Shown here: positions 15,702 to 23,287 of the stretch, piece after piece
Position numbering within the stretch: the stretch's first letter is position 1
Layout: each line of letters begins with the position of its first letter
DNA from: Nitrospirota bacterium
GTDB taxonomy: Bacteria > Nitrospirota > Thermodesulfovibrionia > Thermodesulfovibrionales > UBA6898
Direction of reading: 5' to 3'
Assembly: GCA_012026685.1 (NCBI GenBank)
Contig: VEOY01000037.1
Coordinates: forward strand, 1 to 35,072
Length of the DNA: 35,072 nt
Translations under genes and position numbers: made by a program
Notes under the pieces: generated by a model
Database searches by the model: none
What the model saw: only the letters and a program-made list of their open reading frames with translations
What the model was told of the DNA's origin: nothing

Positions 15702-17144
15702 TTACTTACCCCCTTTATGGCCGGCGCTGATCACGCTGACCATCTTCTCGATCTTTCGTTCCAGGGACGCCCTGTTCCTGTTGGCAGAGGCGCCGATAAG
15801 GACCTTTACGCTCCCCTTCTCTTCTGTCAGGGAAACCCAGACCCTCCGGTGGCTCATAAAGAAGGTCATATAAAGTCCCACCGCCATGATAATACACCCA
15901 AGATAGACGATAACTACCCCCGGGTCTTTCCGCACCTGCATCCCTGTATACTGCACACCCCAGTAATCGAGGAACTCGACCCTGTTTCCGTCAGGAAGGT
16001 CCCACGTCCGGGGGAAACGCTTCAGGATCCATCCGGAAAAACTCCGGGTCCCCTTATCGGCAAATTCGACATAGATCGCAGGGTTCGTCATCTGATCCGA
16101 ATAGGTAAACGGGTTACCTCCCTGGTCAAAGGAAAGTGCCGGGCTGAAGTCGCGTATCGTCCCCGTGACCGTTGTCCCGGGAATAGTAAAGGTGGTACCG
16201 AACTTCAGGTTCAGCTGCTCTGACTTTCCCTCTTTTGAAACGGCTCTCAGGATCAGGACGCCCCGTCCGGCGCTGTTCGGCACCATGCCGTAGCTCGACT
16301 GATAAAAGGTAATGCCCTGATAGGTCAGCGGGTCATTCACCACGATCGCCTTTTTCATGACCTCCTGTCCGTTTTTCAGGACCGTAAGCCAGCTCTTGTA
16401 TGCCTTGGGCATCTCCGAATTCGGATAGAACTCCACTTCGAAGTTGTCGCAACGCATCTCAAAACCAAGCGGCACCTCGATCCCGCGGTCTTTATACGCC
16501 ACGGATGTCGTCTCTCCCTCAGGAAGGTTCAGAAAGGCATTGAAGCCGAAAAAAATACCGATGATCGCGCCGGCAAGGATTATCAGTATGCTCAGATGGG
16601 TAATGTACACGCCCAGCCGCGAATAGTTGCCCTTTTCCGCGTAAAGCTGGACCGCAGCAGCTTCCGCAGCCTCGGCAGGTTTGAACCCGCCTGACCTCAA
16701 TGCAGCGGCAACCGTGTCCTTAAGGCCCGAGGCCTTCCCTGGTATGGCAAAAGCGTGCTTTATGGACATTTTCTCAAGATACGGGGCAGGCACAGGCCGT
16801 ATCTTTTCCTGAACCAGTTTCCATATCCTCGGAAGCCGTTCAAGGGAGCAGATGATCAGGTTGGCCGCAAACAGGAGCAAAAAAGCAAGGAACCACCATG
16901 AATGATACATATTGGTGAATCCCAGGCTGTCAAGCACTCCCAGTATACTGTGCGCAGTATCATGGCTGACCCCGAACATCTTGACGAGCACCTGGATGTT
17001 CTTTTCCGGCTCTGCCTGCTGCTCAATGACCGTGCCGACGACTGATGTCATCGCGATAAGCGCGAATATGATGATTGCCAGCTTGACCGACGCAAATACG
17101 TCCCAGATCCTGTCGAAGAGAGACTTCTTCTTTTCTTCCGTCAT
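15702..17144 (-). CDS. resB: ResB-like cytochrome c biogenesis protein (system II)
   Basis: 480 residues with four predicted membrane helices at about 17-37, 83-99, 183-203 and 411-430. A large periplasmic domain between the last two is typical of ResB/Ccs1. It partners CcsB to keep apocytochrome thiols reduced and present them for haem ligation. ATG 17144 has a GGGGAG box 6 bases upstream, which fixes the start. Of the pair it is the first gene. A plausible promoter is at 17174-17203. Confidence 0.93.
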   Translation of the reverse strand: MTEEKKKSLFDRIWDVFASVKLAIIIFALIAMTSVVGTVIEQQAEPEKNIQVLVKMFGVSHDTAHSILGVLDSLGFTNMYHSWWFLAFLLLFAANLIICSLERLPRIWKLVQEKIRPVPAPYLEKMSIKHAFAIPGKASGLKDTVAAALRSGGFKPAEAAEAAAVQLYAEKGNYSRLGVYITHLSILIILAGAIIGIFFGFNAFLNLPEGETTSVAYKDRGIEVPLGFEMRCDNFEVEFYPNSEMPKAYKSWLTVLKNGQEVMKKAIVVNDPLTYQGITFYQSSYGMVPNSAGRGVLILRAVSKEGKSEQLNLKFGTTFTIPGTTVTGTIRDFSPALSFDQGGNPFTYSDQMTNPAIYVEFADKGTRSFSGWILKRFPRTWDLPDGNRVEFLDYWGVQYTGMQVRKDPGVVIVYLGCIIMAVGLYMTFFMSHRRVWVSLTEEKGSVKVLIGASANRNRASLERKIEKMVSVISAGHKGGK

Positions 17145-17173
17145 GTAAGACTCCCCTAAACCTATAGTTTTCT

Positions 17174-17203
17174 ATAATAAAATTTTTACGGAGAACAAAA
17201 CAA
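17174..17203 (-). promoter_or_regulatory. Probable promoter of the resB-ccsB operon
   Basis: On the minus strand TTGTTT (17198-17203) and TATTAT (17174-17179) are separated by 18 bases in an AT-rich patch. The -10 matches 5 of 6 consensus bases and the -35 is weak. It lies about 30 bases before the resB ATG. Confidence 0.42.
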
Positions 17204-17251
17204 GGGAACGCTGTTTCCTCTGCATGGACCCGCTGCCCGGGATTCGCCGGC

Positions 17252-17719
17252 TTATCTCTTCAGGAGCTGCGGCCGGGCACGCCGTGCGTTGACGATACAG
17301 AGGAACCCGAAGGGTTCCTTAAAGGGATTCATGAGCTGATGCGGAACATCAGGGGAGATATACAGCGTATCGAGATACGTCATGGGCCTCTTTTTTTTGC
17401 CGGTGAGCACCACCCCTCTCCCCCTGATGCAGATCACCACGTGTTCATGCCGGTGTTTCTCCAGGCTGCTGTTGCCCCCCGGGGAGATTTCAAAATACCG
17501 TACGTGGAACTTCGCTGTTTCGCCATGGGAACCGACAAGCACCCGCCTGATGATTTTCGTCCAGCCAGAGCCTTCAGGCTTATACGGCTCGTCCCTGACC
17601 CCCTTCCATCTGTAATCCCGGCGGTGTTTATAAAAAGCGCAGATATTGGGCTTTTCCGTTTTTCGGGTTGCCGCAGGCAGTTCACAAAATGACTGTTCAG
17701 CACCGGCCTTTTTTTTCAT
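17252..17719 (-). CDS. Cupin-domain protein
   Basis: 155 residues with a basic N-terminal tail and one small beta-barrel cupin (about 65-145). The metal-binding first motif is visible as GGNSSLEKHRHEH, and the second as DTLYISPDVPHQLMN, with its histidine. No substrate can be read from the sequence; relatives include isomerases, dioxygenases and sugar-binding regulators. An AGGTGAT box precedes ATG 17719. It follows two zinc dehydrogenase genes by 36 bases and probably shares their transcript, so it may act on the same carbonyl or alcohol compound. Confidence 0.82.
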   Translation of the reverse strand: MKKKAGAEQSFCELPAATRKTEKPNICAFYKHRRDYRWKGVRDEPYKPEGSGWTKIIRRVLVGSHGETAKFHVRYFEISPGGNSSLEKHRHEHVVICIRGRGVVLTGKKKRPMTYLDTLYISPDVPHQLMNPFKEPFGFLCIVNARRARPQLLKR

Positions 17720-17755
17720 CTCTGATCATCACCTTTCTGCGCCATCCGCATAATT

Positions 17756-18781
17756 TCACTGAAACACTATCAGTGACTTCAGCGATTCGCCTGCCCGGGC
17801 TGTGAGTTTGAACGCCTCGTCAGTCCTTTCGATGGGAAACCGATGCGTCACCAGCTTGTCTGCAGATACGACCTTCTGCGCGACCAGATCGCAGGCATCC
17901 GCTGTATCGTCCGGCCCGCAGGAATAGCTCGTGATGATATCGATATCCCGGAAATACAGGTAATTCGGGTCAACGGTCAGTTGTTCGCCGGGTTTCGCCG
18001 GCGTAAAAAAAAGCACCTGACCTCCGGGCCGAACGCATTCCATACCCTGCATCATTGCCTCTGCACTGTTCGGCCCCACAACCACGAGTTCTGCCATTTC
18101 ACCGCCCGTGAGGTCCTGCAGACCCTGTCTGAGCCCTGTGGTCGTCACATCGATCACCCCGTCCGCGCCGAACCCAAGCGCCTTGTCCAGCCGGTACGGG
18201 TTCCTGTCGGCGGCAATGACCCTTCCCGCACCGTATCTCTTCAGCAGAAGGACGTGGATCATCCCCATGACCCCGAGCCCGATCATCAGGACAGTGTCAC
18301 CGCTCTTCACCCTTGTCCTTCTTAACCCCTTCACCACGCATGCAACCGGTTCGATGAGTGTTGCGTCCTCAAAGCTCATGGTATCGGGAATGACAATGGT
18401 ATCGTGCTCGAGATTCACGGAAGGCACAAGGATATACTCTGCAACTCCCCCCGGAATGATGCGCGAGGACCTCCAGGTTTCACACTGGACATAATCTCCG
18501 CGTCTGCAGTACCTGCAGTCAGTGCACGGGGCATGATGATGAACAAAGACCCTGTCACCCTTCTTGTATGAGGTCACATCTTCGCCCACGGCAACTATGA
18601 CACCGGCCGGCTCATGGCCGACCACGACCGGCGCCTTCTTTTCAATGTACCACGGCATGACATCGCCGGAACATATGCCGCAGGCGCGGGTCCTGACAAG
18701 TGCGTCGCGAGGTCCGGGCTCAGGCACTGGAATGTCCTCAATGCGTATGTCGTCAAAAGAATACAGGCGGGCAGTCTTCAT
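17756..18781 (-). CDS. Zinc-dependent alcohol/polyol dehydrogenase (MDR family)
   Basis: A 341-residue medium-chain dehydrogenase. Catalytic-zinc ligands are C34 and H56-E57 (GHE). Structural-zinc cysteines are C86, C89, C92 and C100. A GLGVMG NAD-binding loop lies at about 170. It resembles threonine or sorbitol dehydrogenases, but the substrate is undetermined. I start at ATG 18781, eight bases after the stop of the preceding dehydrogenase; the frame is open 29 codons further, but that stretch overlaps the neighbour and lacks family features. It probably arose by ancient duplication with its neighbour. Confidence 0.88.
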   Translation of the reverse strand: MKTARLYSFDDIRIEDIPVPEPGPRDALVRTRACGICSGDVMPWYIEKKAPVVVGHEPAGVIVAVGEDVTSYKKGDRVFVHHHAPCTDCRYCRRGDYVQCETWRSSRIIPGGVAEYILVPSVNLEHDTIVIPDTMSFEDATLIEPVACVVKGLRRTRVKSGDTVLMIGLGVMGMIHVLLLKRYGAGRVIAADRNPYRLDKALGFGADGVIDVTTTGLRQGLQDLTGGEMAELVVVGPNSAEAMMQGMECVRPGGQVLFFTPAKPGEQLTVDPNYLYFRDIDIITSYSCGPDDTADACDLVAQKVVSADKLVTHRFPIERTDEAFKLTARAGESLKSLIVFQ

Positions 18782-18789
18782 GTCATCGT

Positions 18790-19806
18790 CTACGGCCGTA
18801 CCGCATACTTGATGCCTTCTCCGCAGGAGAGTCTGATAAATACGTCCTGTATCCCGTCCAGTCCGCATCTGCCCGATATCAGGCGCTTGACCCTGATCGT
18901 GCCGTTTTTCAGAAGAAGGTAGGCCGCCCTGACATCACGAGGGGTGAAATGGAATGTTCCTTTCAGCGTGATCTCATCATAATGGAGCCTCCCGGCATCA
19001 TAGGTCACGGTCGCGCCCTTTCGGCATCCGCCAAAAAGGACCACCGTCCCTCCTCTCCGCACATGATCAACAGCGGATTCCCATACGTCAGCCTGCCCGG
19101 TGCACTCAAAGACATAGTCCACTCCCATGCCGTCAGTCGCTGCGCTGACGGCACCCGCTGTTTTCGACGGATGGAATACCGCCGCGGCGCCCAGTGCCTT
19201 TGCGGTCCTGAGACGTTTCTCTTCAAGGCCTGTCATAAGCACCCGTGCACCCCGGGACCGCGCAAGGAGAAGATGAAGCAGCCCGATAGGACCCGATCCG
19301 ATGATCAGCACGGTATCCCGCCCGGTGATGCCGAGCGGTTCCATGCCGTGCACGACACAGGCAAGGGGCTCCAGAAATGCCGCCTCGTCAAAACTTATAT
19401 TATCGGGTTTCGTGAAGATGTTCTGCTCGACAATGCGCCGCGGTATGAGAATATACTCGGCGAATGCACCCAGGACCTTGGTCGCCATGATATCCTCGCA
19501 GAGATGGTACAGTTTCCGCCGGCAGAATTCACAGGTGAGGCAGGGGGCGCTGTGAACGCCCATGACAGGATCTCCGATCCTGAAACGTTTCACGCCTTTT
19601 CCCCTTTCCGCAACAATACCGGAATATTCATGACCAAACGGCCCCGGCATCGGAATGAGCGGATGGCCGCGCAGATATGCCTTGAGGTCGGTACCGCAGG
19701 TAAGAGCGGTCTTTACCTTTACCAGCAGTTCGCCCTCACCAGGGAAAGGACGCTCAACGCCGCAGACCTCAATGCAGCCCGGTTTTTTCAGTATGGCAGA
19801 ACGCAC
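18790..19806 (-). CDS. Zinc-dependent alcohol/polyol dehydrogenase (MDR family), second copy
   Basis: 338 residues with the same layout as the gene downstream. C37 and H59-E60 are the catalytic-zinc ligands, C89, C92, C95 and C103 the structural-zinc set, and GSGPIGL at about 171 the dinucleotide loop. The start is GTG 19806, three bases after the stop of the small membrane protein gene. The catalytic-site pattern (CGTDLKAYLRGHP) is of the threonine/sorbitol/galactitol dehydrogenase kind. The substrate is unknown. The pair and the cupin look like one short pathway. Confidence 0.88.
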   Translation of the reverse strand: MRSAILKKPGCIEVCGVERPFPGEGELLVKVKTALTCGTDLKAYLRGHPLIPMPGPFGHEYSGIVAERGKGVKRFRIGDPVMGVHSAPCLTCEFCRRKLYHLCEDIMATKVLGAFAEYILIPRRIVEQNIFTKPDNISFDEAAFLEPLACVVHGMEPLGITGRDTVLIIGSGPIGLLHLLLARSRGARVLMTGLEEKRLRTAKALGAAAVFHPSKTAGAVSAATDGMGVDYVFECTGQADVWESAVDHVRRGGTVVLFGGCRKGATVTYDAGRLHYDEITLKGTFHFTPRDVRAAYLLLKNGTIRVKRLISGRCGLDGIQDVFIRLSCGEGIKYAVRP

Positions 19807-19809
19807 GGA

Positions 19810-20058
19810 TCAGATTTCCAGCTTGCCGCCGAAGATCTGGCCCAGAACAGCAGCGAGAACAAAAAAGGGGATATACCGATAGTCAAGTCCGGAATGGATC
19901 CGCGCAGCGAAAATGGCCGGGATCGGGAGATGAATACAGAAAAACCATTTCAGTGAATATTTCCTGGCCTTCGCCCTGAAATATCCGAAAAAAAGATTGA
20001 GCAGAAAGGTAAGAAAAAAAATGCCGGCAGCGGTTGCGATATGCGATGAAAGGTCCAT
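19810..20058 (-). CDS. Small conserved membrane protein
   Basis: An 82-residue protein with two or three hydrophobic segments (about 8-26, 38-50 and 62-78). It carries the pattern NLFFGYFRAKARKYSLKWF followed by IHLPIPAIFAARI and a C-terminal GQIFGG. I recall similar short membrane proteins in many anaerobes, but no named function. ATG 20058 is preferred over the open extension to 20142, which has no family pattern. An AAGG lies 11 bases upstream. It is the first gene of the dehydrogenase-cupin cluster and divergent from the pseudo-receiver/PilZ gene. Confidence 0.72.
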   Translation of the reverse strand: MDLSSHIATAAGIFFLTFLLNLFFGYFRAKARKYSLKWFFCIHLPIPAIFAARIHSGLDYRYIPFFVLAAVLGQIFGGKLEI

Positions 20059-20172
20059 TGGGAAACATACCTTAAACCCGATTGGCAGGTCAAGCGGCCC
20101 CGGACACCGCTGAACGCGGGGCAATAAGAAAAAGAAGCTCATGACGTGCTAAAATATCTTTTGCCAATCCTT

Positions 20173-20841
20173 ATGAAAAATATATTCATCATAGAGCGGT
20201 CGCCTGATGTGTTCCACACCGTGGAAAATTATCTCAAAGAGGGCAGTTTGTCCTACACGTCATTCCCAACTCCTGATGAAGCTGTCCTGTGCGACGGGCT
20301 TCCCGCCCTGATCATCCTGTTCGGTGTCAATAATTTTCAGGATATCAGGGAAGACGTGAGCATACTGAAGAACAATCCCGCATTTGCCCGCATACCCAAA
20401 ATGCTTATCCTGCCCTATGAATCATCGGTCACGGAAGCCCAGTGCAAGCCGCTGGATGTTCAGGCGATAGTGTCCATCCCGGTGCAGAGGCTGCAATTTC
20501 AGACCCTGGTCTCAAAGTTTCTCAATCGGTCGCCCCGACGCGTGTTCCGGATCCTCGTGACCATACAGCAGGACACGAGCAAGGTCCGGTATTCGGGCAT
20601 CTCGATCGATTTCAGTGAAAGCGGTATGGCATTCGAGTGCGTTACGGAATTTCAGGTCGGAGAAAAGCTGCTCGTAAGCTTTGTGAACCCGCGCAACCGA
20701 AGCAGGTTCTCGCTCAGGGCAGAGGTAGCACGGAGGACGTCAACGCCGACCGGCAGTTCCATATTTTATGGTGTAATGTTCCGCCAGTTGTCGTCAAAAG
20801 AGGTCCACGATCTCAGTTCGTTCATCACCGGCGCTTCGTAG
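20173..20841 (+). CDS. Pseudo-receiver plus PilZ domain protein
   Basis: 222 residues. The N-terminal half (1-115) folds like a receiver by its alternating pattern (IFIIERSPDV, LIILFGVNN, KMLILPYES). It lacks the phospho-acceptor aspartate, since the beta-3 end reads ILFGVNN, so it should not be phosphorylated in the normal way. The C-terminal half (about 120-218) is PilZ-like, with RRVFRILV as the RxxxR-type lead and DFSESGMAFE as the D/NxSxxG motif. It probably binds c-di-GMP. ATG 20173 is chosen; a GTG at 20146 is an alternative. It is monocistronic and divergent from the dehydrogenase cluster. Confidence 0.75.
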   Translation: MKNIFIIERSPDVFHTVENYLKEGSLSYTSFPTPDEAVLCDGLPALIILFGVNNFQDIREDVSILKNNPAFARIPKMLILPYESSVTEAQCKPLDVQAIVSIPVQRLQFQTLVSKFLNRSPRRVFRILVTIQQDTSKVRYSGISIDFSESGMAFECVTEFQVGEKLLVSFVNPRNRSRFSLRAEVARRTSTPTGSSIFYGVMFRQLSSKEVHDLSSFITGAS

Positions 20842-21037
20842 CAGGTCACAGCCGGGCGCCAACTAAGTCTTCTGCCGGAGCAAGGTCGACGACGCAACAC
20901 GCAGTCCCCCTGATGTTCGGATCCGTACGTGCACTCCTGTCTGCTATGCGTCATGAGGCACCAAAAGGACATTCGTCTCCATGAAGATTCCCGGTCTTTA
21001 CCGATGATGCGGGCCTTGCAACGGCCGCGCAAGATTA

Positions 21038-21544
21038 TTACCTGACTGCCTTGAGAATTCCGTTCAGCAGGTCTGTCGGAGAAGGTGGGCATCCGGGGAC
21101 ATAAGCATCCACGGGGATGATCCTGTCGATGCCGCCCAGAGAGGCATAGCTCTCACCGAATATGCCGCCGTTGCATCCACAATCACCGACAGCAACCACC
21201 AGCTTCGGAGAGGGCGTAGCATCATAGGTCCTGCGGAGCGCGATCTCCATATTCCAGGCAACCGGTCCGGTGACGAGCAGCATATCGGCGAAACGCGGTG
21301 ACGCAGTGAAGTGCATGCCGAACCGTTCGCAATTGTATATCGGGTTGTTCATGGCATGGATCTCGAGCTCACAGCCATTGCATGAACCGGCATCCACCTG
21401 CCTTATCGTAAGGCTTCTTCGGAACCGCTGCCGTATGGCCTCTTCAAGTTTGGCCCCGACCTCCCTGATCTCCTCTTCGAGCGCCGGAGGCAGCTGCTCG
21501 GTTACAATGCCTGTCCTGAAGATCTGTCTGAGTATCCGTATCAT
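21038..21544 (-). CDS. HyfI/NuoB-like iron-sulfur subunit of an Ehr complex
   Basis: 168 residues, the small peripheral subunit homologous to HycG/HyfI and NuoB. The cysteines that bind the proximal 4Fe-4S cluster are present: C55 and C58 (SCNGCELE), C122 (GDCGCNGG) and C152 (PGCPPSP). So this subunit can carry a cluster even though the large subunit cannot hold NiFe. The ATG overlaps the large-subunit stop (ATGA), and the gene closes the operon. The 196 bases between it and the convergent PilZ gene hold no feature I can name. Confidence 0.92.
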   Translation of the reverse strand: MIRILRQIFRTGIVTEQLPPALEEEIREVGAKLEEAIRQRFRRSLTIRQVDAGSCNGCELEIHAMNNPIYNCERFGMHFTASPRFADMLLVTGPVAWNMEIALRRTYDATPSPKLVVAVGDCGCNGGIFGESYASLGGIDRIIPVDAYVPGCPPSPTDLLNGILKAVR

Positions 21545-23115
21545 AGATCGTGTCCCGAATAGGACTGGTTAAAGCTCTTATTGCAGAGCGGAAAATCCGG
21601 CACGATATTGCCGAGCACGGCCAGTTCAAGTCCAAGCCAGTTGATGCTGGACGGGTCCCGTACCATGCAGCGGTTGATCTCGCCTGCCGGTCCGGACTGA
21701 AGCCAGTAGATGATTTCCCCCCGCCATCCCTCAACAGCAGAAAATCCCGAACTGTCAGGAGCAGGCTGACCGGCAGGCACGTGGGTCCCGGTGTCCGGCA
21801 TCTCTTCGATCATCTTGCGGACGATCCTGATCGACTCCCGCACTTCCTGTATCCTCACCCATGCCCGTGCGTGCACATCCCCCGAAATGAGGACGGGCAC
21901 ATCGAGTTCCATCCATTCATGCCGGTCGTAGGGAGGGAACGGATTGAAGATGCGGCAGTCAAGATTCAGGCCGCTTGCCCGGGCCACGATCCCGACAGCA
22001 CAAAGCTCTCGGGCCCTGGCAGGCTTCAGTATGCCCGTATCCCTCACTCTGTCCTCAAGGGAAGGGTTTTCATCGTATATCGTGACCAGTTTTTCGAAAT
22101 CCGCAGCAAGCATATCCATCTCTGCGAGGATCTCCCGCTTGCCGGCAGGCTCGATATCGACGGTCACACCGCCGGGAACGACCCTGTCCATCATAAACCG
22201 GTGGCCAAAAAGCCTGAGGTTCGTGCGGAGGAGCATCTCCTTGAGCCGCGAAAGCTGGTACAGCATGAAGGCGAATGCGGCGTCGTTGCAGATAGCGCCT
22301 ATATCGCCGAGGTGGTTCGCTATGCGTTCGCGTTCAAGGAACAGGGCCCTGAGCCAGTGGGCCCGTTCGGGCACCTGGCACCCTGTCATGGATTCCATGG
22401 CCATACAGTAGGCAAGAGAATGGGCAACCGTGGTGTCCCCGGAGACCCTACCCGCAAGCTTTGCGCCATCCTGCCAGACAAGTGATTCAAATTTCTTCTC
22501 TATGCCTTTGTGCACATAGCCCAATCGTTCCTCGAGGTTGATCACGTCCTCGCCGACCGCCTGAAAGCGGAAATGACCCGGCTCGATGATCCCGGCATGA
22601 ACCGGGCCGACCGGTATTTCGTACACCCCCTCGCCTTCAGCGCGTGTCCAGATATATTCGCCTGTGACCCTCGGCATCCGTTGTGCTGCATCAAATGATT
22701 TCCTGAGCGGCCACGCTTCCGCGGGCCAGTCCTCAAATTTTATCCACGGACGCACATCCGGGTTCCCTGCAGCCGCTATCCCCATCAGGCTCATGATCTG
22801 ACGTTCAAAGCGGAATGCCGGGACAAAACTCCGGCAAAGACTGGGGAACCAGGGATCGCCGGACGGCACCTCGGTCTTTACGATCAGATATTCGCTCCCC
22901 CACCGGTAACAGGCAAATACCCCGTACCCCCTGCCCAGCGAGGTCTCATCCGAAGCCCATTCTGCGGCGAGGAGCGCATAGGCCTTTTTCATCACCTTTG
23001 CAGCCTCACCGAACCGGTCTCTCGGTACAACACAGGCAGAGACCGAAGCGGGACGCTGGCTGCCGTCAAACCGGACATGCCCGCCGAATGCCGCAATTAT
23101 CGCCTCTTTCAGCAT
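21541..23115 (-). CDS. HyfG/NuoCD-like large subunit lacking all NiFe ligands
   Basis: 524 residues: a NuoC-like N-terminal part (about 1-150) fused to a NuoD/large-subunit part. In HycE/HyfG, NiFe is held by R-x-C-G-x-C and D-P-C-x-x-C. Here the first reads RVSGDTT (223-229, Ser and Thr replacing the cysteines). The second, at the extreme C-terminus, reads FNQSYSG (515-521, Ser and Gly). Alignment is anchored by IVPDFPL just before it. It cannot hold a NiFe centre of the known kind, so the product belongs to the energy-converting hydrogenase-related (Ehr) group. A GAGGG box precedes ATG 23115. A palindromic repeat separates it from the hyfF-like gene. Confidence 0.9.
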   Translation of the reverse strand: MLKEAIIAAFGGHVRFDGSQRPASVSACVVPRDRFGEAAKVMKKAYALLAAEWASDETSLGRGYGVFACYRWGSEYLIVKTEVPSGDPWFPSLCRSFVPAFRFERQIMSLMGIAAAGNPDVRPWIKFEDWPAEAWPLRKSFDAAQRMPRVTGEYIWTRAEGEGVYEIPVGPVHAGIIEPGHFRFQAVGEDVINLEERLGYVHKGIEKKFESLVWQDGAKLAGRVSGDTTVAHSLAYCMAMESMTGCQVPERAHWLRALFLERERIANHLGDIGAICNDAAFAFMLYQLSRLKEMLLRTNLRLFGHRFMMDRVVPGGVTVDIEPAGKREILAEMDMLAADFEKLVTIYDENPSLEDRVRDTGILKPARARELCAVGIVARASGLNLDCRIFNPFPPYDRHEWMELDVPVLISGDVHARAWVRIQEVRESIRIVRKMIEEMPDTGTHVPAGQPAPDSSGFSAVEGWRGEIIYWLQSGPAGEINRCMVRDPSSINWLGLELAVLGNIVPDFPLCNKSFNQSYSGHDL

Positions 23116-23155
23116 GACACCCTCGTAAAAAATAATGGCCCGCTATTGAAAACAA

Positions 23156-23277
23156 CGGTTTTGTAAAAAGCTCCGGAGGCAAGGCGCGCAAGTGCCGAGG
23201 AATGAGGCGTACTTGGCAGTACGTCGCAATGACGAAGCATGCAGCGTAACACAGCATATGGACTTTTTACGAAACCG
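23156..23277. repeat. 122-base palindromic (MITE/REP-like) element
   Basis: The ends are imperfect inverted repeats: CGGTTTTGTAAAAAG at 23156-23170, and CTTTTTACGAAACCG at 23263-23277. A central hairpin, CGTACT-TGGC-AGTACG (208-223 of 23,000), sits almost exactly in the middle. The inner part (AAGGCGCGCAAG, GAGGAATGAGGCGTAC, CGCAATGACGAAGC) resembles dispersed non-coding palindromes I recall from delta-proteobacterial and related genomes. It has no ORF. It fills the only large spacer in an otherwise overlapping operon, so it probably inserted there and may form an RNA stem. Confidence 0.8.
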
Positions 23278-23287
23278 CCCAGCATGC

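Noticed and set aside
18700-19956. Long plus-strand open frame opposite the two dehydrogenase genes
   Set aside because: It lies antisense to two zinc dehydrogenases with complete motifs, has low-complexity composition and no recognisable domain. It is an effect of high G+C codon use.
21541-23115. True [NiFe] hydrogenase-4 or formate hydrogenlyase large subunit
   Set aside because: All four nickel/iron ligand cysteines are replaced (Ser, Thr, Ser, Gly), and no maturation genes or formate dehydrogenase are seen in the window.
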